DNA of 64,000 nt from Clostridia bacterium. Lineage in GTDB: Bacteria > Bacillota > Clostridia > TANB77 > CAG-508. A program made the translations under genes and the position numbers. The stretch lies in the NCBI GenBank assembly GCA_017528085.1, contig JAFXPH010000002.1, forward strand, positions 62,001 through 126,000, read 5' to 3'. Within the stretch, counting starts at the first letter, position 1, and every line of letters starts with the position of its first letter. Shown in pieces: positions 1-8,595 of the stretch. Below the pieces are notes generated by a model. The model ran no database searches and had not been told where the DNA came from. It saw only the letters and a list, made by a program, of their open reading frames with translations.

Positions 1-776
1 GATTTATAAAGTAAGTATCTTACAACTGCATATTGATAAGCAGTATTATATTTAATGTTAGAGTCTTTATACTCTTCTTCTGCTTTCTTAGCACCTTCCA
101 TAAGTTTATCTATGTTAATTCCAGCTGCAGCAATTGGAAGTAATCCAACTGCAGTTAACACTGAGAATCTACCACCAACATTATCAGGAATTACAAATGT
201 CTCATATTTTTCACTATCAGCTAAAGTCTTTAAAGCACCTTTCTTTCTATCAGTTGTAACATAGATTCTTTTTCTTGCTTCTTTTACTCCATATTTAGTT
301 TCTAATACCTCTCTAAATATTCTAAATGCTATAGCAGGTTCTGTTGTTGTTCCAGATTTAGAAATAACATTTACAGATATATCTTTATCTGATAAGTAAT
401 CAAGTAAATCAGTCATATATACTGGAGATATATTGTTTCCTACATATACTACTTGTGGATTCTTTCTTCTTTCTGAACTTAAATAGTTATCAAATGTTCC
501 AGTTAAAGCTTCAATAACAGCTCTTGCTCCTAAATAAGATCCACCGATACCAATTACAACTAATACATCAGTATCTCTTTTAATCTTCTTAGCTGCTTTT
601 TTTATCCTTGCAAATTCTTCTTTATCATAGTTAGTTGGAAGTTCAATCCATCCTAAAAATTCTTTTTCATCATTTGCTTTAGCATGAAGTTTTTTATGTG
701 CTTTAGCAACTTCATTGCTATACTCTTGAATCATTTTTTCTGTAATACTAGAGTTCTTATAATCAAACTTTACCAT
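1..776 (-). CDS. pgi: Glucose-6-phosphate isomerase, 3' end cut by window edge
   Basis: The enzyme interconverts glucose 6-phosphate and fructose 6-phosphate in cytoplasmic glycolysis. The visible 258 codons contain the SIS-fold phosphosugar signatures [12 protein letters not shown] (residues 74-85) and [10 protein letters not shown] (138-147), followed by GGRFSVLT (201-208), all typical of PGI. The start is the ATG at 776, preceded by a strong GGAGG ribosome binding site. The reading frame stays open to position 1, so roughly the last 40 percent of a normal PGI of about 450 residues lies outside the window. It is transcribed divergently from rqcH, and an extended -10 promoter lies just upstream. 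Identification is by family knowledge and is secure. Confidence 0.96.
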   Translation of the reverse strand, partial: MVKFDYKNSSITEKMIQEYSNEVAKAHKKLHAKANDEKEFLGWIELPTNYDKEEFARIKKAAKKIKRDTDVLVVIGIGGSYLGARAVIEALTGTFDNYLSSERRKNPQVVYVGNNISPVYMTDLLDYLSDKDISVNVISKSGTTTEPAIAFRIFREVLETKYGVKEARKRIYVTTDRKKGALKTLADSEKYETFVIPDNVGGRFSVLTAVGLLPIAAAGINIDKLMEGAKKAEEEYKDSNIKYNTAYQYAVVRYLLYK

Positions 777-815
777 GGTTTATATCCTCCTAAATGTAAT
801 TCTTCAACCAAGGTG

Positions 816-824
816 ATTATATCA
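816..824 (-). promoter_or_regulatory. Extended -10 promoter for pgi
   Basis: On the minus strand this reads TGATATAAT, a perfect -10 with a TGn extension, 40 bases before the pgi start. No good -35 is visible at 17 bases, which fits an extended -10 promoter. Confidence 0.55.
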
Positions 825-870
825 TATAGTAAATTAAATAAGTATGTTTTTTATGTGAAATATTCATGTA

Positions 871-899
871 TTGCTTTTTTTCTTAACTGAGTATATTAT
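871..899 (+). promoter_or_regulatory. Sigma-A-type promoter for rqcH
   Basis: TTGCTT, 17 bases, TATTAT, ending 31 bases before the rqcH ATG. It is the only plausible plus-strand promoter in the pgi/rqcH divergent gap. Confidence 0.5.
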
Positions 900-930
900 T
901 ATATTATTAATTAATAAATGGAGATTTTTT

Positions 931-2616
931 ATGGCCTTTGATGGAATAATAACTAAAAAAGTAATTACTGAGCTAAATAACATTTTAGCTCAAGGAAAAA
1001 TTAATAAAGTTGCTCAACCTAATACTCAAGAGGTAGTTTTAAGTGTATATTCAGCCGGCAACAACTACAACCTACTTCTTTGTGCTAATCCTGAGTTTTG
1101 TAGAATTGGAACAACAGAATATTTAAAACATAATCCTCAAAACGCATATGGTTTTTGTATGTTACTTAGAAAGTATTTAGTTGGTGGTAAAATATTAGAA
1201 TTTAAAAACTATGACTTAGAAAGAACTGTTGAAGTTAAAATTGAATGTTACAATGAGCTTAATGATATAGTTGTAAGAAAACTATTTATTGAAATTATGA
1301 ATAGACAATCTAATATTATTTTAACTAATGAAAATAATATCATAATTGATTCTCTAAAACATATTGATTCTTCTTCAAGAGAACTTTTACCTGCTCATGA
1401 ATATACATTCTCACCAATAAACAGAATAAGCTTTATTGAAACAGCTTCATATGATGACTTCTATAATGCAATGACAACTAATAAAGATGACTCATTTTCT
1501 ATTTCAAAACAAATGAGTAATACTTATATTGGTATTGGTAAATCAGCAGTAAAAGAGATTTTAAAAATATTAAATATTGATGATCATGATTCTTCATATG
1601 AATCACTAGTTAATGTTTATAATTACTATAAAACTATTATTGAAAAGATACCTACTAATGAGCTTAAATGCTTCTTAATTAATAAAGGTAAAGATTATGG
1701 TTATAAATTAGATGAGCCAATTAATGATTCTATATTAGAATTTTTAGATAACTTCTATTTTGAAAAAGAGCAAAATAACTTATTTTCTTCTACTAAAAAT
1801 AACTTACTAAAAATCGTTTTAGTAAACTTAAAAAAAGTTACTAAGAAACTAGAAAATATTAATTCCAAACTACAAGAATGTAATAACTTAGATAAATACA
1901 GATTATATGGTGAACTATTAACAGCCAATATTTATAGATTCAAAGACTTACCTAACACAGAAAGTGTTACTGTGGAAAACTATTATGATGAAAACAAAGA
2001 GATTACTATTCCACTTGATAAAAAACTTGGATATCAAAAGAACATTGAAAGATATTTTAAAAGATATGATAAATTAAAGAATGCTTCTGCTATAGTTTCT
2101 ATTCAAAAGAAAGAAACTGAAGCTGAAATAAACTATATTGAAAGTATTGTCTTCTCTATTGATGAAGCAAAAACTTTAGAAGATCTTACAGAGATATATG
2201 ACGAAATATCAGAAGCTTTTTCTTTAAATCAAAAACAAAAAAGTAAAGTTAAGAATGAAAAACTTTCAAAAGATTTAAAATATGATATTAGAAATGTTAA
2301 TGGATATGATGTATATGTTGGAAAGAATAATAAACAAAATGATTATATTTCATTAAGACTTGCTCAAGGTAATGACATATGGTTCCATGTTCAAAAATAT
2401 CATGGAAGCCATGTACTTCTTCGTAATCCAAATAATCAAGAAATTGACGAAGATACATTATTTAAATGTGCATGTCTTGCCAAAGAAAATAGTAAAGCTC
2501 AAGCATCTCTTAATGTTCCTGTAGATTACTGCTTAGCAAAATTTGTTAAAAAGCAATCTGGTTCTAAACCAGGAATGGTAAATTACACTAACTTTAGTAC
2601 AATAATTGTAAAATAA
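931..2616 (+). CDS. rqcH: Ribosome quality control protein RqcH (NFACT / Rqc2 homologue)
   Basis: RqcH binds stalled 50S subunits carrying peptidyl-tRNA and directs C-terminal alanine tailing. The protein has 561 residues, the normal NFACT length. It shows an N-terminal NFACT-N domain beginning MAFDGI, a central coiled-coil region (about 320-450) and the C-terminal NFACT-R domain with DIWFHV and SGSKPGMV near the end. I chose the ATG at 931, with GGAG 6 bases upstream, over an upstream in-frame TTG at 871: the family begins at this point and the TTG lies inside the promoter. The tRNA-contacting Asp-Arg pair known from B. subtilis (97-98) is Glu-Arg here. It is the only plus-strand gene in the window and is closed by a strong bidirectional terminator. 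Older annotations call this family fibronectin-binding protein. Confidence 0.95.
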   Translation: MAFDGIITKKVITELNNILAQGKINKVAQPNTQEVVLSVYSAGNNYNLLLCANPEFCRIGTTEYLKHNPQNAYGFCMLLRKYLVGGKILEFKNYDLERTVEVKIECYNELNDIVVRKLFIEIMNRQSNIILTNENNIIIDSLKHIDSSSRELLPAHEYTFSPINRISFIETASYDDFYNAMTTNKDDSFSISKQMSNTYIGIGKSAVKEILKILNIDDHDSSYESLVNVYNYYKTIIEKIPTNELKCFLINKGKDYGYKLDEPINDSILEFLDNFYFEKEQNNLFSSTKNNLLKIVLVNLKKVTKKLENINSKLQECNNLDKYRLYGELLTANIYRFKDLPNTESVTVENYYDENKEITIPLDKKLGYQKNIERYFKRYDKLKNASAIVSIQKKETEAEINYIESIVFSIDEAKTLEDLTEIYDEISEAFSLNQKQKSKVKNEKLSKDLKYDIRNVNGYDVYVGKNNKQNDYISLRLAQGNDIWFHVQKYHGSHVLLRNPNNQEIDEDTLFKCACLAKENSKAQASLNVPVDYCLAKFVKKQSGSKPGMVNYTNFSTIIVK

Positions 2617-2666
2617 AAGATAGCCTTTAAATGGGGTTCACTCCATTTAAAGGCTATCTTTTTTTA
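2617..2666. terminator. Bidirectional terminator between rqcH and the LTA-synthase-like gene
   Basis: An 18-bp perfect stem (2617-2634 with 2643-2660) with an 8-base loop, directly after the rqcH stop. It has a T-run on the plus side and an A-run on the other, so it can serve both converging genes. Its right edge overlaps the stop codon of the minus-strand gene. Confidence 0.93.
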
Positions 2667-4634
2667 TTCTTCTATTAAATTCTTAACAAGATTTTCAATT
2701 TTATTTTCGCTAGTAGTTCTCTTTACAGAGTTATCAATTAGATCTTCTTGTATACTTTCTTTTAATTTATTTTTTGTTAAAACAAGTGCTATATATCTTT
2801 TTCCAGTATCGTATACATCACCTGATTTATGTATCTCAAGAATACCGTTTTTATCAGATTGAATTACTGTACCACCATCAAAGAATGATCTATCTAGGAA
2901 TGTTCCTCCATCTTCTCCAGAGAAAAGTGATTCTCCTAAGAAATAATTAGGTCCAGATTCATCAATATAATCCAATACAGTTGGTGCAAAATCTAATGTA
3001 TTTCTTCCTTTAGCGTCTAATTCTTGATGTTCTATTCCCTTATGATAAATTACAAGAGGCATTGTATCTATAACCGCCAAAGCTCTATTTGAATTAGGGA
3101 ACGCTACTTTATAATCTATATCTTCATATGTTGCATGATCTGCTGTAAATACAAAAATTGTATTGTCAAATAATGGACCATTTTCAAATTTCTCTAAGAA
3201 TTCTTTTAAAGCATAATCTAAATCATTAAATTTATTATGGACAGCATTATCGTAATCTTTGTGATATATTCCATCAAAAGTTACATGTGTTCCAAGTGTA
3301 TAAATACCTAATACAAAAGGTTTTCCTTCATTATTTAACTCAATTGCTTTATTATATAATTCTTCGTATGCTAATTTGTCTGACAAATGTCCTTTTACGA
3401 AACCTTCTGTACTATTTTTGTATTCTTTCATATCATAATATTTATCAAATTTTAAAGCTTTTAAATATCTTGTAAATTCTTTGTTATCAGGCTCAACATT
3501 TATAAATGCTGATTGATAACCCTTTTCACTTAAAAGTGATTGCATAGATATTAAAGGATTTGCATCGTAATTATGATATTGATATCCAGAATAAAGTTGT
3601 CCAATTATTGCCCTATATGTTGCAAATGTATGATTAAAGTAATTGTTAAAAGTAATACCTTTACACTTTAAGTCTTTTACTGTAGGCATTAAATCTTCGT
3701 ATTGAACTACGTAGTTAGATAATCCTTCTGTAAATACATATATTACATTTGGCTTATCTGGAAGGTTATCTGGCTTTGCAATATAGTCCTTTACTTCATT
3801 ATGATAGAACTCACTTGGTTCTACTTTTAAAGTCTCTAAAGAATGAACTTCATTCATATAATTTTGCATGTCTTCATATACTAATTTGTAATTATAGATA
3901 GTATAGAAAACATACTTTATATTAATTGTAAGAAATACAGTGTATATAATTGTTTCAATTAACATTAATAATTCAATTTTTAATGATTTAGTTGATTTTT
4001 TTAAAGGTAAAAATGAAACAACTAATACTCCAATTATTGCTAGAATATACTTAATTGCATTTCCACCAATATCCCTTATTGAGTCCAAATTTGATAACAT
4101 AATAACGCTAATATATGTTCCACCAAAAAATTTAACTCCTATTTGAATCATAATTAATACAGAAAAAATTGAATTAAGTATATATGCAAGTTTTGGGAAC
4201 TTTCTAGAATAAATTTCAGTAGTTAAATTTAATAATAATACTTCTGCTAAAATAGCTGTAGTGTATATGTAGTCTCTATTAAAGTATCCAATTAAAAATG
4301 CACCAATGATTGGCACTATTATTTTAATTTTATGAAAAATATCAAATTTACCTTTAGAATTAAAGTTTGTATAAAACATAAATAAAAGTGTAAATATTCC
4401 TAGTTCTAAAGCATTTACTCTTTGCTCAGTAAAATTATATCTAAACATATTACTTTCTTTAAGTGCATGTATACTAATATAAGATACCATAGCAAATATG
4501 ACAAACACTAATAAGTGCTTGATAAGTAGTAATACTTTATCACGCATACTTAATTTTTCTTCTTGAACATTTTCATTTTGTTCTACTTCTTCTTTTTTAT
4601 CTAGAGTTTCTTCTTTTACTTCTTCTTTTTTCAT
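2664..4634 (-). CDS. LTA-synthase-like membrane phosphotransferase (sulfatase fold)
   Basis: A polytopic protein with an extracytoplasmic alkaline-phosphatase/sulfatase-superfamily domain. Proteins of this type transfer phosphoglycerol or phosphoethanolamine groups to glycans or make lipoteichoic acid. The N-terminus is a charged Lys/Glu-rich cytoplasmic tail (1-30), followed by about six membrane segments (35-255). The enzymatic domain starts near 290 with NVIYVFTEGLS, which aligns with the nucleophile strand (Thr302 the candidate nucleophile). It ends in a FTADH metal-ligand motif. The start is the ATG at 4634 with GGAGAG upstream; the longer open frame to 4706 lacks a ribosome site and crosses the promoter. 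The exact substrate cannot be read from sequence. A second, shorter family member lies at 50672-52165. Confidence 0.82.
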   Translation of the reverse strand: MKKEEVKEETLDKKEEVEQNENVQEEKLSMRDKVLLLIKHLLVFVIFAMVSYISIHALKESNMFRYNFTEQRVNALELGIFTLLFMFYTNFNSKGKFDIFHKIKIIVPIIGAFLIGYFNRDYIYTTAILAEVLLLNLTTEIYSRKFPKLAYILNSIFSVLIMIQIGVKFFGGTYISVIMLSNLDSIRDIGGNAIKYILAIIGVLVVSFLPLKKSTKSLKIELLMLIETIIYTVFLTINIKYVFYTIYNYKLVYEDMQNYMNEVHSLETLKVEPSEFYHNEVKDYIAKPDNLPDKPNVIYVFTEGLSNYVVQYEDLMPTVKDLKCKGITFNNYFNHTFATYRAIIGQLYSGYQYHNYDANPLISMQSLLSEKGYQSAFINVEPDNKEFTRYLKALKFDKYYDMKEYKNSTEGFVKGHLSDKLAYEELYNKAIELNNEGKPFVLGIYTLGTHVTFDGIYHKDYDNAVHNKFNDLDYALKEFLEKFENGPLFDNTIFVFTADHATYEDIDYKVAFPNSNRALAVIDTMPLVIYHKGIEHQELDAKGRNTLDFAPTVLDYIDESGPNYFLGESLFSGEDGGTFLDRSFFDGGTVIQSDKNGILEIHKSGDVYDTGKRYIALVLTKNKLKESIQEDLIDNSVKRTTSENKIENLVKNLIEE

Positions 4635-4674
4635 TAATCTCTCCAATGTATAAAGTAATAAAATCTTCTTTAAG

Positions 4675-4683
4675 ATTATACCA
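4675..4683 (-). promoter_or_regulatory. Extended -10 promoter for the LTA-synthase-like gene
   Basis: Minus strand reads TGGTATAAT, 41 bases upstream of the start at 4634 and just downstream of the terminator of the preceding operon. The -35 region is poorly defined. Confidence 0.5.
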
Positions 4684-4704
4684 TAAATAAAAAAAATAAT
4701 ATAC

Positions 4705-4731
4705 AAATAAAAATAGGTGTTTATACACCTA
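4705..4731 (-). terminator. Terminator after the tyrosine phosphatase gene
   Basis: A 7-bp perfect stem (4714-4720 with 4725-4731), 4-base loop, then a T-rich tail on the minus strand. It closes the ackA/phosphatase transcript. Confidence 0.75.
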
Positions 4732-4746
4732 CTTTTATCATTATAT

Positions 4747-5448
4747 TTAATCTAAAAATTTATTTTTAATTTTATTAATCGTCTCATCTGAAATGCCACA
4801 ACTTTTTAAATAATCATAGTATGTTCCAAAGTTATCCTCAATATATTTCATAGCACATTTAATATATTCTGGTTTAGAAAGTGCTAAATCTGGATTCCCA
4901 AGTTCTGGATCTATAAGAGCTGAGAAATATTCGTCTGTAATTTTGTAATTTGCAATTATATCTTTACTAGATACATTACAAATTCCTAAAATTAACATAG
5001 ATATAATTCCTGTTCTGTCTTTTCCAGCAGTACAGTGAATTAATGTACAACCTTTAGATTCAGCAATTATATCAAATATTTCTTTTATTGCCTTAGTATT
5101 TTGAAGAATATAGATGTAACCATCTCCCATATTAAAATTCTTCTTTTCTAATACTAAGTTCTCATTAAATTTATCAGTTAGAAGTGAAACATTTTTTACT
5201 GTAAATCTATTATCTACAGCATCTGGATTTTCAAAACTTTTATCTTCACTTCTTAGATCTATAACAGTTCTTACACCGTCTCCATAATTATATAAAAAAT
5301 CATTGTCGTTTTTCGTAAGTGAGCTTAAATAACTTCCTCTTAAGAATACACCAAACTTAGTAACCTTTCCATCATTTGTTGGATAACCACCAAGTTCTCT
5401 AACATTTTCAGCTCCTTCTAATGGAAGCCTAACAAATATTTTGTTCAT
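4747..5448 (-). CDS. Protein tyrosine/serine phosphatase (DSP-like, Tyr_phosphatase_3 type)
   Basis: A predicted cytoplasmic phosphatase of 233 residues. The catalytic P-loop is clear: HCTAGKDRTG (near 139-148), the CX5R signature with nucleophilic Cys and phosphate-binding Arg. The N-terminal NVRELGGYPT and the FLRGS and VIDLRS motifs are typical of the Firmicute Tyr_phosphatase_3 / IphP-like group, which includes phosphoinositide and phosphotyrosine phosphatases. The start is the ATG at 5448 with GAGG upstream. It follows the first acetate kinase gene with a 34-base gap, so co-transcription is likely. No tyrosine kinase is visible nearby, so its substrate is open. Confidence 0.85.
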   Translation of the reverse strand: MNKIFVRLPLEGAENVRELGGYPTNDGKVTKFGVFLRGSYLSSLTKNDNDFLYNYGDGVRTVIDLRSEDKSFENPDAVDNRFTVKNVSLLTDKFNENLVLEKKNFNMGDGYIYILQNTKAIKEIFDIIAESKGCTLIHCTAGKDRTGIISMLILGICNVSSKDIIANYKITDEYFSALIDPELGNPDLALSKPEYIKCAMKYIEDNFGTYYDYLKSCGISDETINKIKNKFLD

Positions 5449-5464
5449 AAATACCTCGCCTATT

Positions 5465-5484
5465 AAATGGCAAGTCTGCCATTT
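5465..5484 (-). other. Intercistronic hairpin without U-tract
   Basis: Perfect 8-bp arms (5465-5472 with 5477-5484) and a 4-base loop, overlapping the ackA stop codon and lying 17 bases before the phosphatase start. There is no T-run after it, so it is more likely an mRNA processing or stability element than a terminator. Confidence 0.4.
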
Positions 5485-6679
5485 ATTTTACTAAATCTTT
5501 AGTTAGTCTATATGTATCCCTAGCAATCATAATTTCTTCGTTAGTTGGTACAATATAAGCCTTAACTTTTGAATCAGGAGTAGTAATTTCTTTTTCCTCT
5601 CCTCTTACATTATTTGCTTCCTTATCGAATTTAACACCTAGACATTCTAGTTGTGTTAATATTCTTTCTCTTTCTTCTATACCATTTTCTCCAATACCAC
5701 CAGAGAATGTTATATAGTCAGCTCCTCCAATAGAAACAAACATTTTAGCAATATATTGAGCTATAATGTATGCTCTTGATTCTAGAGCTAATATTGCTCT
5801 TTCATTTCCTTCTTTTGCTTCTTTTTCAATATCTCTAAAGTCAGCAGAAATTCCAGAAACTCCTAGAGCACCTGATTTTTTATTTAATACTTCACTCATT
5901 TCATCTGGAGTGAATCCATGTGTTTTCATAAGTGTTGTTACTATAGATGGATCTAAGTCACCAGATCTTGTTCCCATAGGGATACCTGCAAGTGGTGATA
6001 GTCCCATTGTAGTATCAACGCATTTACCTTCTTTAATTGCACATAGAGATGCACCTTGTCCTAAGTGACAGTTAACAATTTTTAAATCATCTCTACCTGT
6101 AATTTCAGCTAATCTATTTGCAACATAGTTATGTGATATACCATGTGCACCATATTTTCTAATATGGTCTTCTGTATAATATTCATATGGTATTTGATAA
6201 ATATAAGCTTTTTTCTCCATTGTTGTATGGAAAGCTGTATCAAATGCAACAATCATTGGTACATTTGGAAGTAAGTGTTCGCATCCTCTAATACCAGCTA
6301 ATGCAGCAGGATTATGAAGTGGTGCTAAAGGTATAACCTCCTCTATAGATTTTTTTGCTTCATCAGTAACTAAAACTGATTGAGTAAATTTTTCTCCACC
6401 ATGAACTATTCTATGTCCTACAGCAGATATTTCTGATAAATCTTTGATAACTCCAACTTCTTTATCAGTTAATTTATCAAGCACAATTTTAAGTGCTTCT
6501 TCATGATTCTTAACGGCAAACTCTGTTACATATTTTTCTCCGTTAACTTTATGAGTTATAAATGATTTACTATCACCTATTCTCTCATAATTTCCTTTAG
6601 CCATTACTTGTTCATTAACCATATTGATTAATTGATATTTTAGTGAAGAACTTCCACAATTTACAACTAATACTTTCAT
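5483..6679 (-). CDS. ackA: Acetate kinase (copy 1)
   Basis: The enzyme makes ATP and acetate from acetyl phosphate, the last step of the Pta-AckA fermentative route. The protein has 398 residues, the family length. It carries NCGSSSLKYQ at the N-terminus (Asn7), GHRIVHGGE with Arg90, the FDTAFH aspartate, GAHGIS histidine, the canonical GTRSGD arginine loop and a C-terminal NEE glutamate. All residues known as catalytic in the Methanosarcina enzyme are present. The ATG start has a strong AGGAGG site. It lies immediately downstream of a second acetate kinase gene from which it is separated by a terminator and a 216-base gap, so it probably has its own promoter, although I could not pick a convincing -35/-10 pair there. 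Confidence 0.96.
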   Translation of the reverse strand: MKVLVVNCGSSSLKYQLINMVNEQVMAKGNYERIGDSKSFITHKVNGEKYVTEFAVKNHEEALKIVLDKLTDKEVGVIKDLSEISAVGHRIVHGGEKFTQSVLVTDEAKKSIEEVIPLAPLHNPAALAGIRGCEHLLPNVPMIVAFDTAFHTTMEKKAYIYQIPYEYYTEDHIRKYGAHGISHNYVANRLAEITGRDDLKIVNCHLGQGASLCAIKEGKCVDTTMGLSPLAGIPMGTRSGDLDPSIVTTLMKTHGFTPDEMSEVLNKKSGALGVSGISADFRDIEKEAKEGNERAILALESRAYIIAQYIAKMFVSIGGADYITFSGGIGENGIEERERILTQLECLGVKFDKEANNVRGEEKEITTPDSKVKAYIVPTNEEIMIARDTYRLTKDLVK

Positions 6680-6804
6680 AATTCCTCCTAGAATTTAAAT
6701 AAAAATTTTTGTCTTTAATTTCAGTAAAAACTTATATATATTTTAAGTCCAATTTTTTACTCTACTAAAAAATAAAAACAAATCACGAACATATCACTCT
6801 TATA

Positions 6805-6818
6805 TCACAATTTTGTGA
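6805..6818. repeat. Short palindrome upstream of ackA copy 1
   Basis: Two 6-base arms, TCACAA and TTGTGA, separated by 2 bases, in the 216-base gap between the acetate kinase genes. It could be an operator for a dimeric regulator. The arms are in the opposite order from a Rex site, so I do not name a regulator. The rest of the gap (6680-6860) is A/T-rich with no ORF. Confidence 0.3.
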
Positions 6819-6858
6819 ATTTTTCCATAGATTTTTAAAAATTTTTCTTATTTTTAAG

Positions 6859-6891
6859 CCAAAAATAGGGCTTTTTTCAAAGCCCTATTAA
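6859..6891 (-). terminator. Terminator after the second acetate kinase gene
   Basis: An 11-bp perfect stem (6864-6874 with 6879-6889) with a 4-base loop and a T-tail on the minus strand, 7 bases past the stop codon of the acetate kinase gene at 6896. Confidence 0.9.
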
Positions 6892-6895
6892 AAAA

Positions 6896-8089
6896 TTACA
6901 TATTTTCAACTAAATATTTAGTATCTCTTGCGATAACCATTTCTTCATCAGTTGGTATAATGTACATTTTGATTTTAGAATCTGGAGTTGATATTTCAGT
7001 TTCTTCTGATTTAACATTATTAGCTTCAACATCTAATTTTGCTCCCATCCACTCTAAGTATTCTATTATCTTCTTTCTTACATTTATTTGGTTTTCACCA
7101 ATACCACCTGTAAATACTATAGCATCTATTCCGTTTAAAGATACTGCATATTTTGCGATAAATTGTGCAATTGTTTTTGTGAATATTTCAATTGCAACTT
7201 TTGCTCTTTCATTAGTATCAGATGCAGATTCTATTACTCTAAAGTCTGGATCTAATCCTGTAATACCATATAAACCTGATTTCTTATTTAAAAGAGTATT
7301 TACTTCTTTTGCTGTTAAGCCATCTCTTTCCATTATTTCAGTAACAACTGTAGGATCTAAATCTCCTGAACGAGTTACCATTGCAATTCCACCTAGTGGA
7401 GAAAGTCCCATAGAAGTATCTATACTCTTACCACCTTTGATTGCACAAATTGAAGCTCCTTGTCCTAAATGGCAAGTTACTATATTTAAGTCTTTAATAT
7501 CTTTACCCATAAGTTCTGCTGCTCTTTTTGAAACAAATTGATGACTTGTTCCATGAGCACCATATTTTCTAATACGATATTTTTCATAATATTCGTATGG
7601 AATTGGATATAAGAAGTTTTCTATAGGCATTGTTTGATGGAAAGCTGTATCAAATACAACTGACATTGGAACACCTGGCATAACTTCGCTACATGCTTTA
7701 ATACCTTGAAGCGCAGCTGGATTATGAAGTGGTGCAAGTGGAATACATTTTTCTATCTTATCTAATACATCTGGTGTAACAAGTTCAGATTTATCAAAGT
7801 ATTCGCCACCTGCAACTATTCTATGTCCAATTGCATCAATTTCTTTTAATGATTCAATTACTCCATACTCATTATGCATTAATTGTTCAAGAACAATTTT
7901 AAGAGCATCTGTGTGATTGAAAGTAGGTTTATTAATAACATACTTTTCGCCATTTACTTTATGAGTTAAAAATGCTTGTTCTTCTCCTATTCTTTCAAAA
8001 TTTCCTTTTGCTAGTAATTTCTCATCATCCATATCAATTAATTGATACTTAAGTGAAGAACTACCACAGTTGATTACTAAAATTTTCAT
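6896..8089 (-). CDS. ackA: Acetate kinase (copy 2, divergent)
   Basis: A second acetate/propionate kinase-family protein of 397 residues, clearly homologous to its neighbour over the full length. It keeps Asn7, Arg90, Asp147, His179, Arg240 and Glu383 (the Methanosarcina catalytic set minus one). Two normally invariant positions differ from copy 1: the GTRSGD loop reads VTRSGD (Val238) and HGGE after GHR reads AGGE (Ala93). Both lie beside the active site, so altered substrate range or rate is possible. I chose the ATG at 8089 with AAAGGAAG upstream; the longer open frame to 8203 runs over the promoter. It follows pta and a small membrane protein gene and has its own promoter at 8123-8150, then a terminator. 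Confidence 0.93.
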   Translation of the reverse strand: MKILVINCGSSSLKYQLIDMDDEKLLAKGNFERIGEEQAFLTHKVNGEKYVINKPTFNHTDALKIVLEQLMHNEYGVIESLKEIDAIGHRIVAGGEYFDKSELVTPDVLDKIEKCIPLAPLHNPAALQGIKACSEVMPGVPMSVVFDTAFHQTMPIENFLYPIPYEYYEKYRIRKYGAHGTSHQFVSKRAAELMGKDIKDLNIVTCHLGQGASICAIKGGKSIDTSMGLSPLGGIAMVTRSGDLDPTVVTEIMERDGLTAKEVNTLLNKKSGLYGITGLDPDFRVIESASDTNERAKVAIEIFTKTIAQFIAKYAVSLNGIDAIVFTGGIGENQINVRKKIIEYLEWMGAKLDVEANNVKSEETEISTPDSKIKMYIIPTDEEMVIARDTKYLVENM

Positions 8090-8122
8090 TTCGTACTTCC
8101 TTTCAATTAAATATTTAACATT

Positions 8123-8150
8123 ATTATATTCAGCACTATGTATAATGCAA
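8123..8150 (-). promoter_or_regulatory. Promoter for ackA copy 2
   Basis: TTGCAT, 16 bases, TATAAT on the minus strand, 34 bases before the ATG at 8089. It allows ackA copy 2 to be expressed independently of pta. Confidence 0.6.
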
Positions 8151-8199
8151 ACATAATAAATGAATGTAAACTTTTTAATTATATTTCGCTGATAATATA

Positions 8200-8583
8200 T
8201 CAAGTTGATATATGATAATAATATTCTGGGAATACAACATTTAAACCTAATAATACTAATATTTCTGCACCTAGTGCAATTATAATATTATTAAGTAATT
8301 TTGCATCAACAACTTCTCTTGATATTTTGAAAATATAATAAAACCAATTGAAGTTGATAAATACAAACGAAAATGCAATTACCGGCTCGCTAACCAGTGG
8401 ATATCCATGCATACTAACATTGCACCATAGAAACCATCCTGCAATTATAGTAAATGCAATTAATACTATTTGTACTCTATTTGCAACTTTCAAATTTTCT
8501 GTAATTTTCTTTTTTTTAAAATGAATAATAATTGAATAAACTATAAGCAATATTATTTCAACGAAAAATATTAATCTACTCAT
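8200..8583 (-). CDS. Small membrane protein between pta and ackA, unrecognised
   Basis: A 127-residue protein with about four predicted membrane segments (5-20, 37-53, 65-85, 98-115) and a basic patch KKKK after the first. I do not recognise a family. The start is the ATG at 8583 with AGAGG upstream; it lies 12 bases after the pta stop and so is probably co-transcribed with pta. A 19-base A/T palindrome (8195-8213) spans its stop codon. The position in an acetate-formation operon hints at a link to acetate or proton export, but this is only guilt by association. Confidence 0.7.
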   Translation of the reverse strand: MSRLIFFVEIILLIVYSIIIHFKKKKITENLKVANRVQIVLIAFTIIAGWFLWCNVSMHGYPLVSEPVIAFSFVFINFNWFYYIFKISREVVDAKLLNNIIIALGAEILVLLGLNVVFPEYYYHIST

Positions 8584-8595
8584 AAAAAGCCTCTA

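Noticed and set aside
871..930. Longer N-terminus for RqcH from a TTG
   Set aside because: The extra 20 residues overlap the promoter and precede the conserved family start MAFDGI.
6805..6818. Palindrome read as a Rex redox-regulator site
   Set aside because: Rex sites have TTGTGA first and TCACAA second with a longer centre; here the order is reversed.
6960..7541. 193-codon open frame on the plus strand
   Set aside because: It is antisense to the acetate kinase gene, has no ribosome site, and its frame follows the coding bias of ackA.
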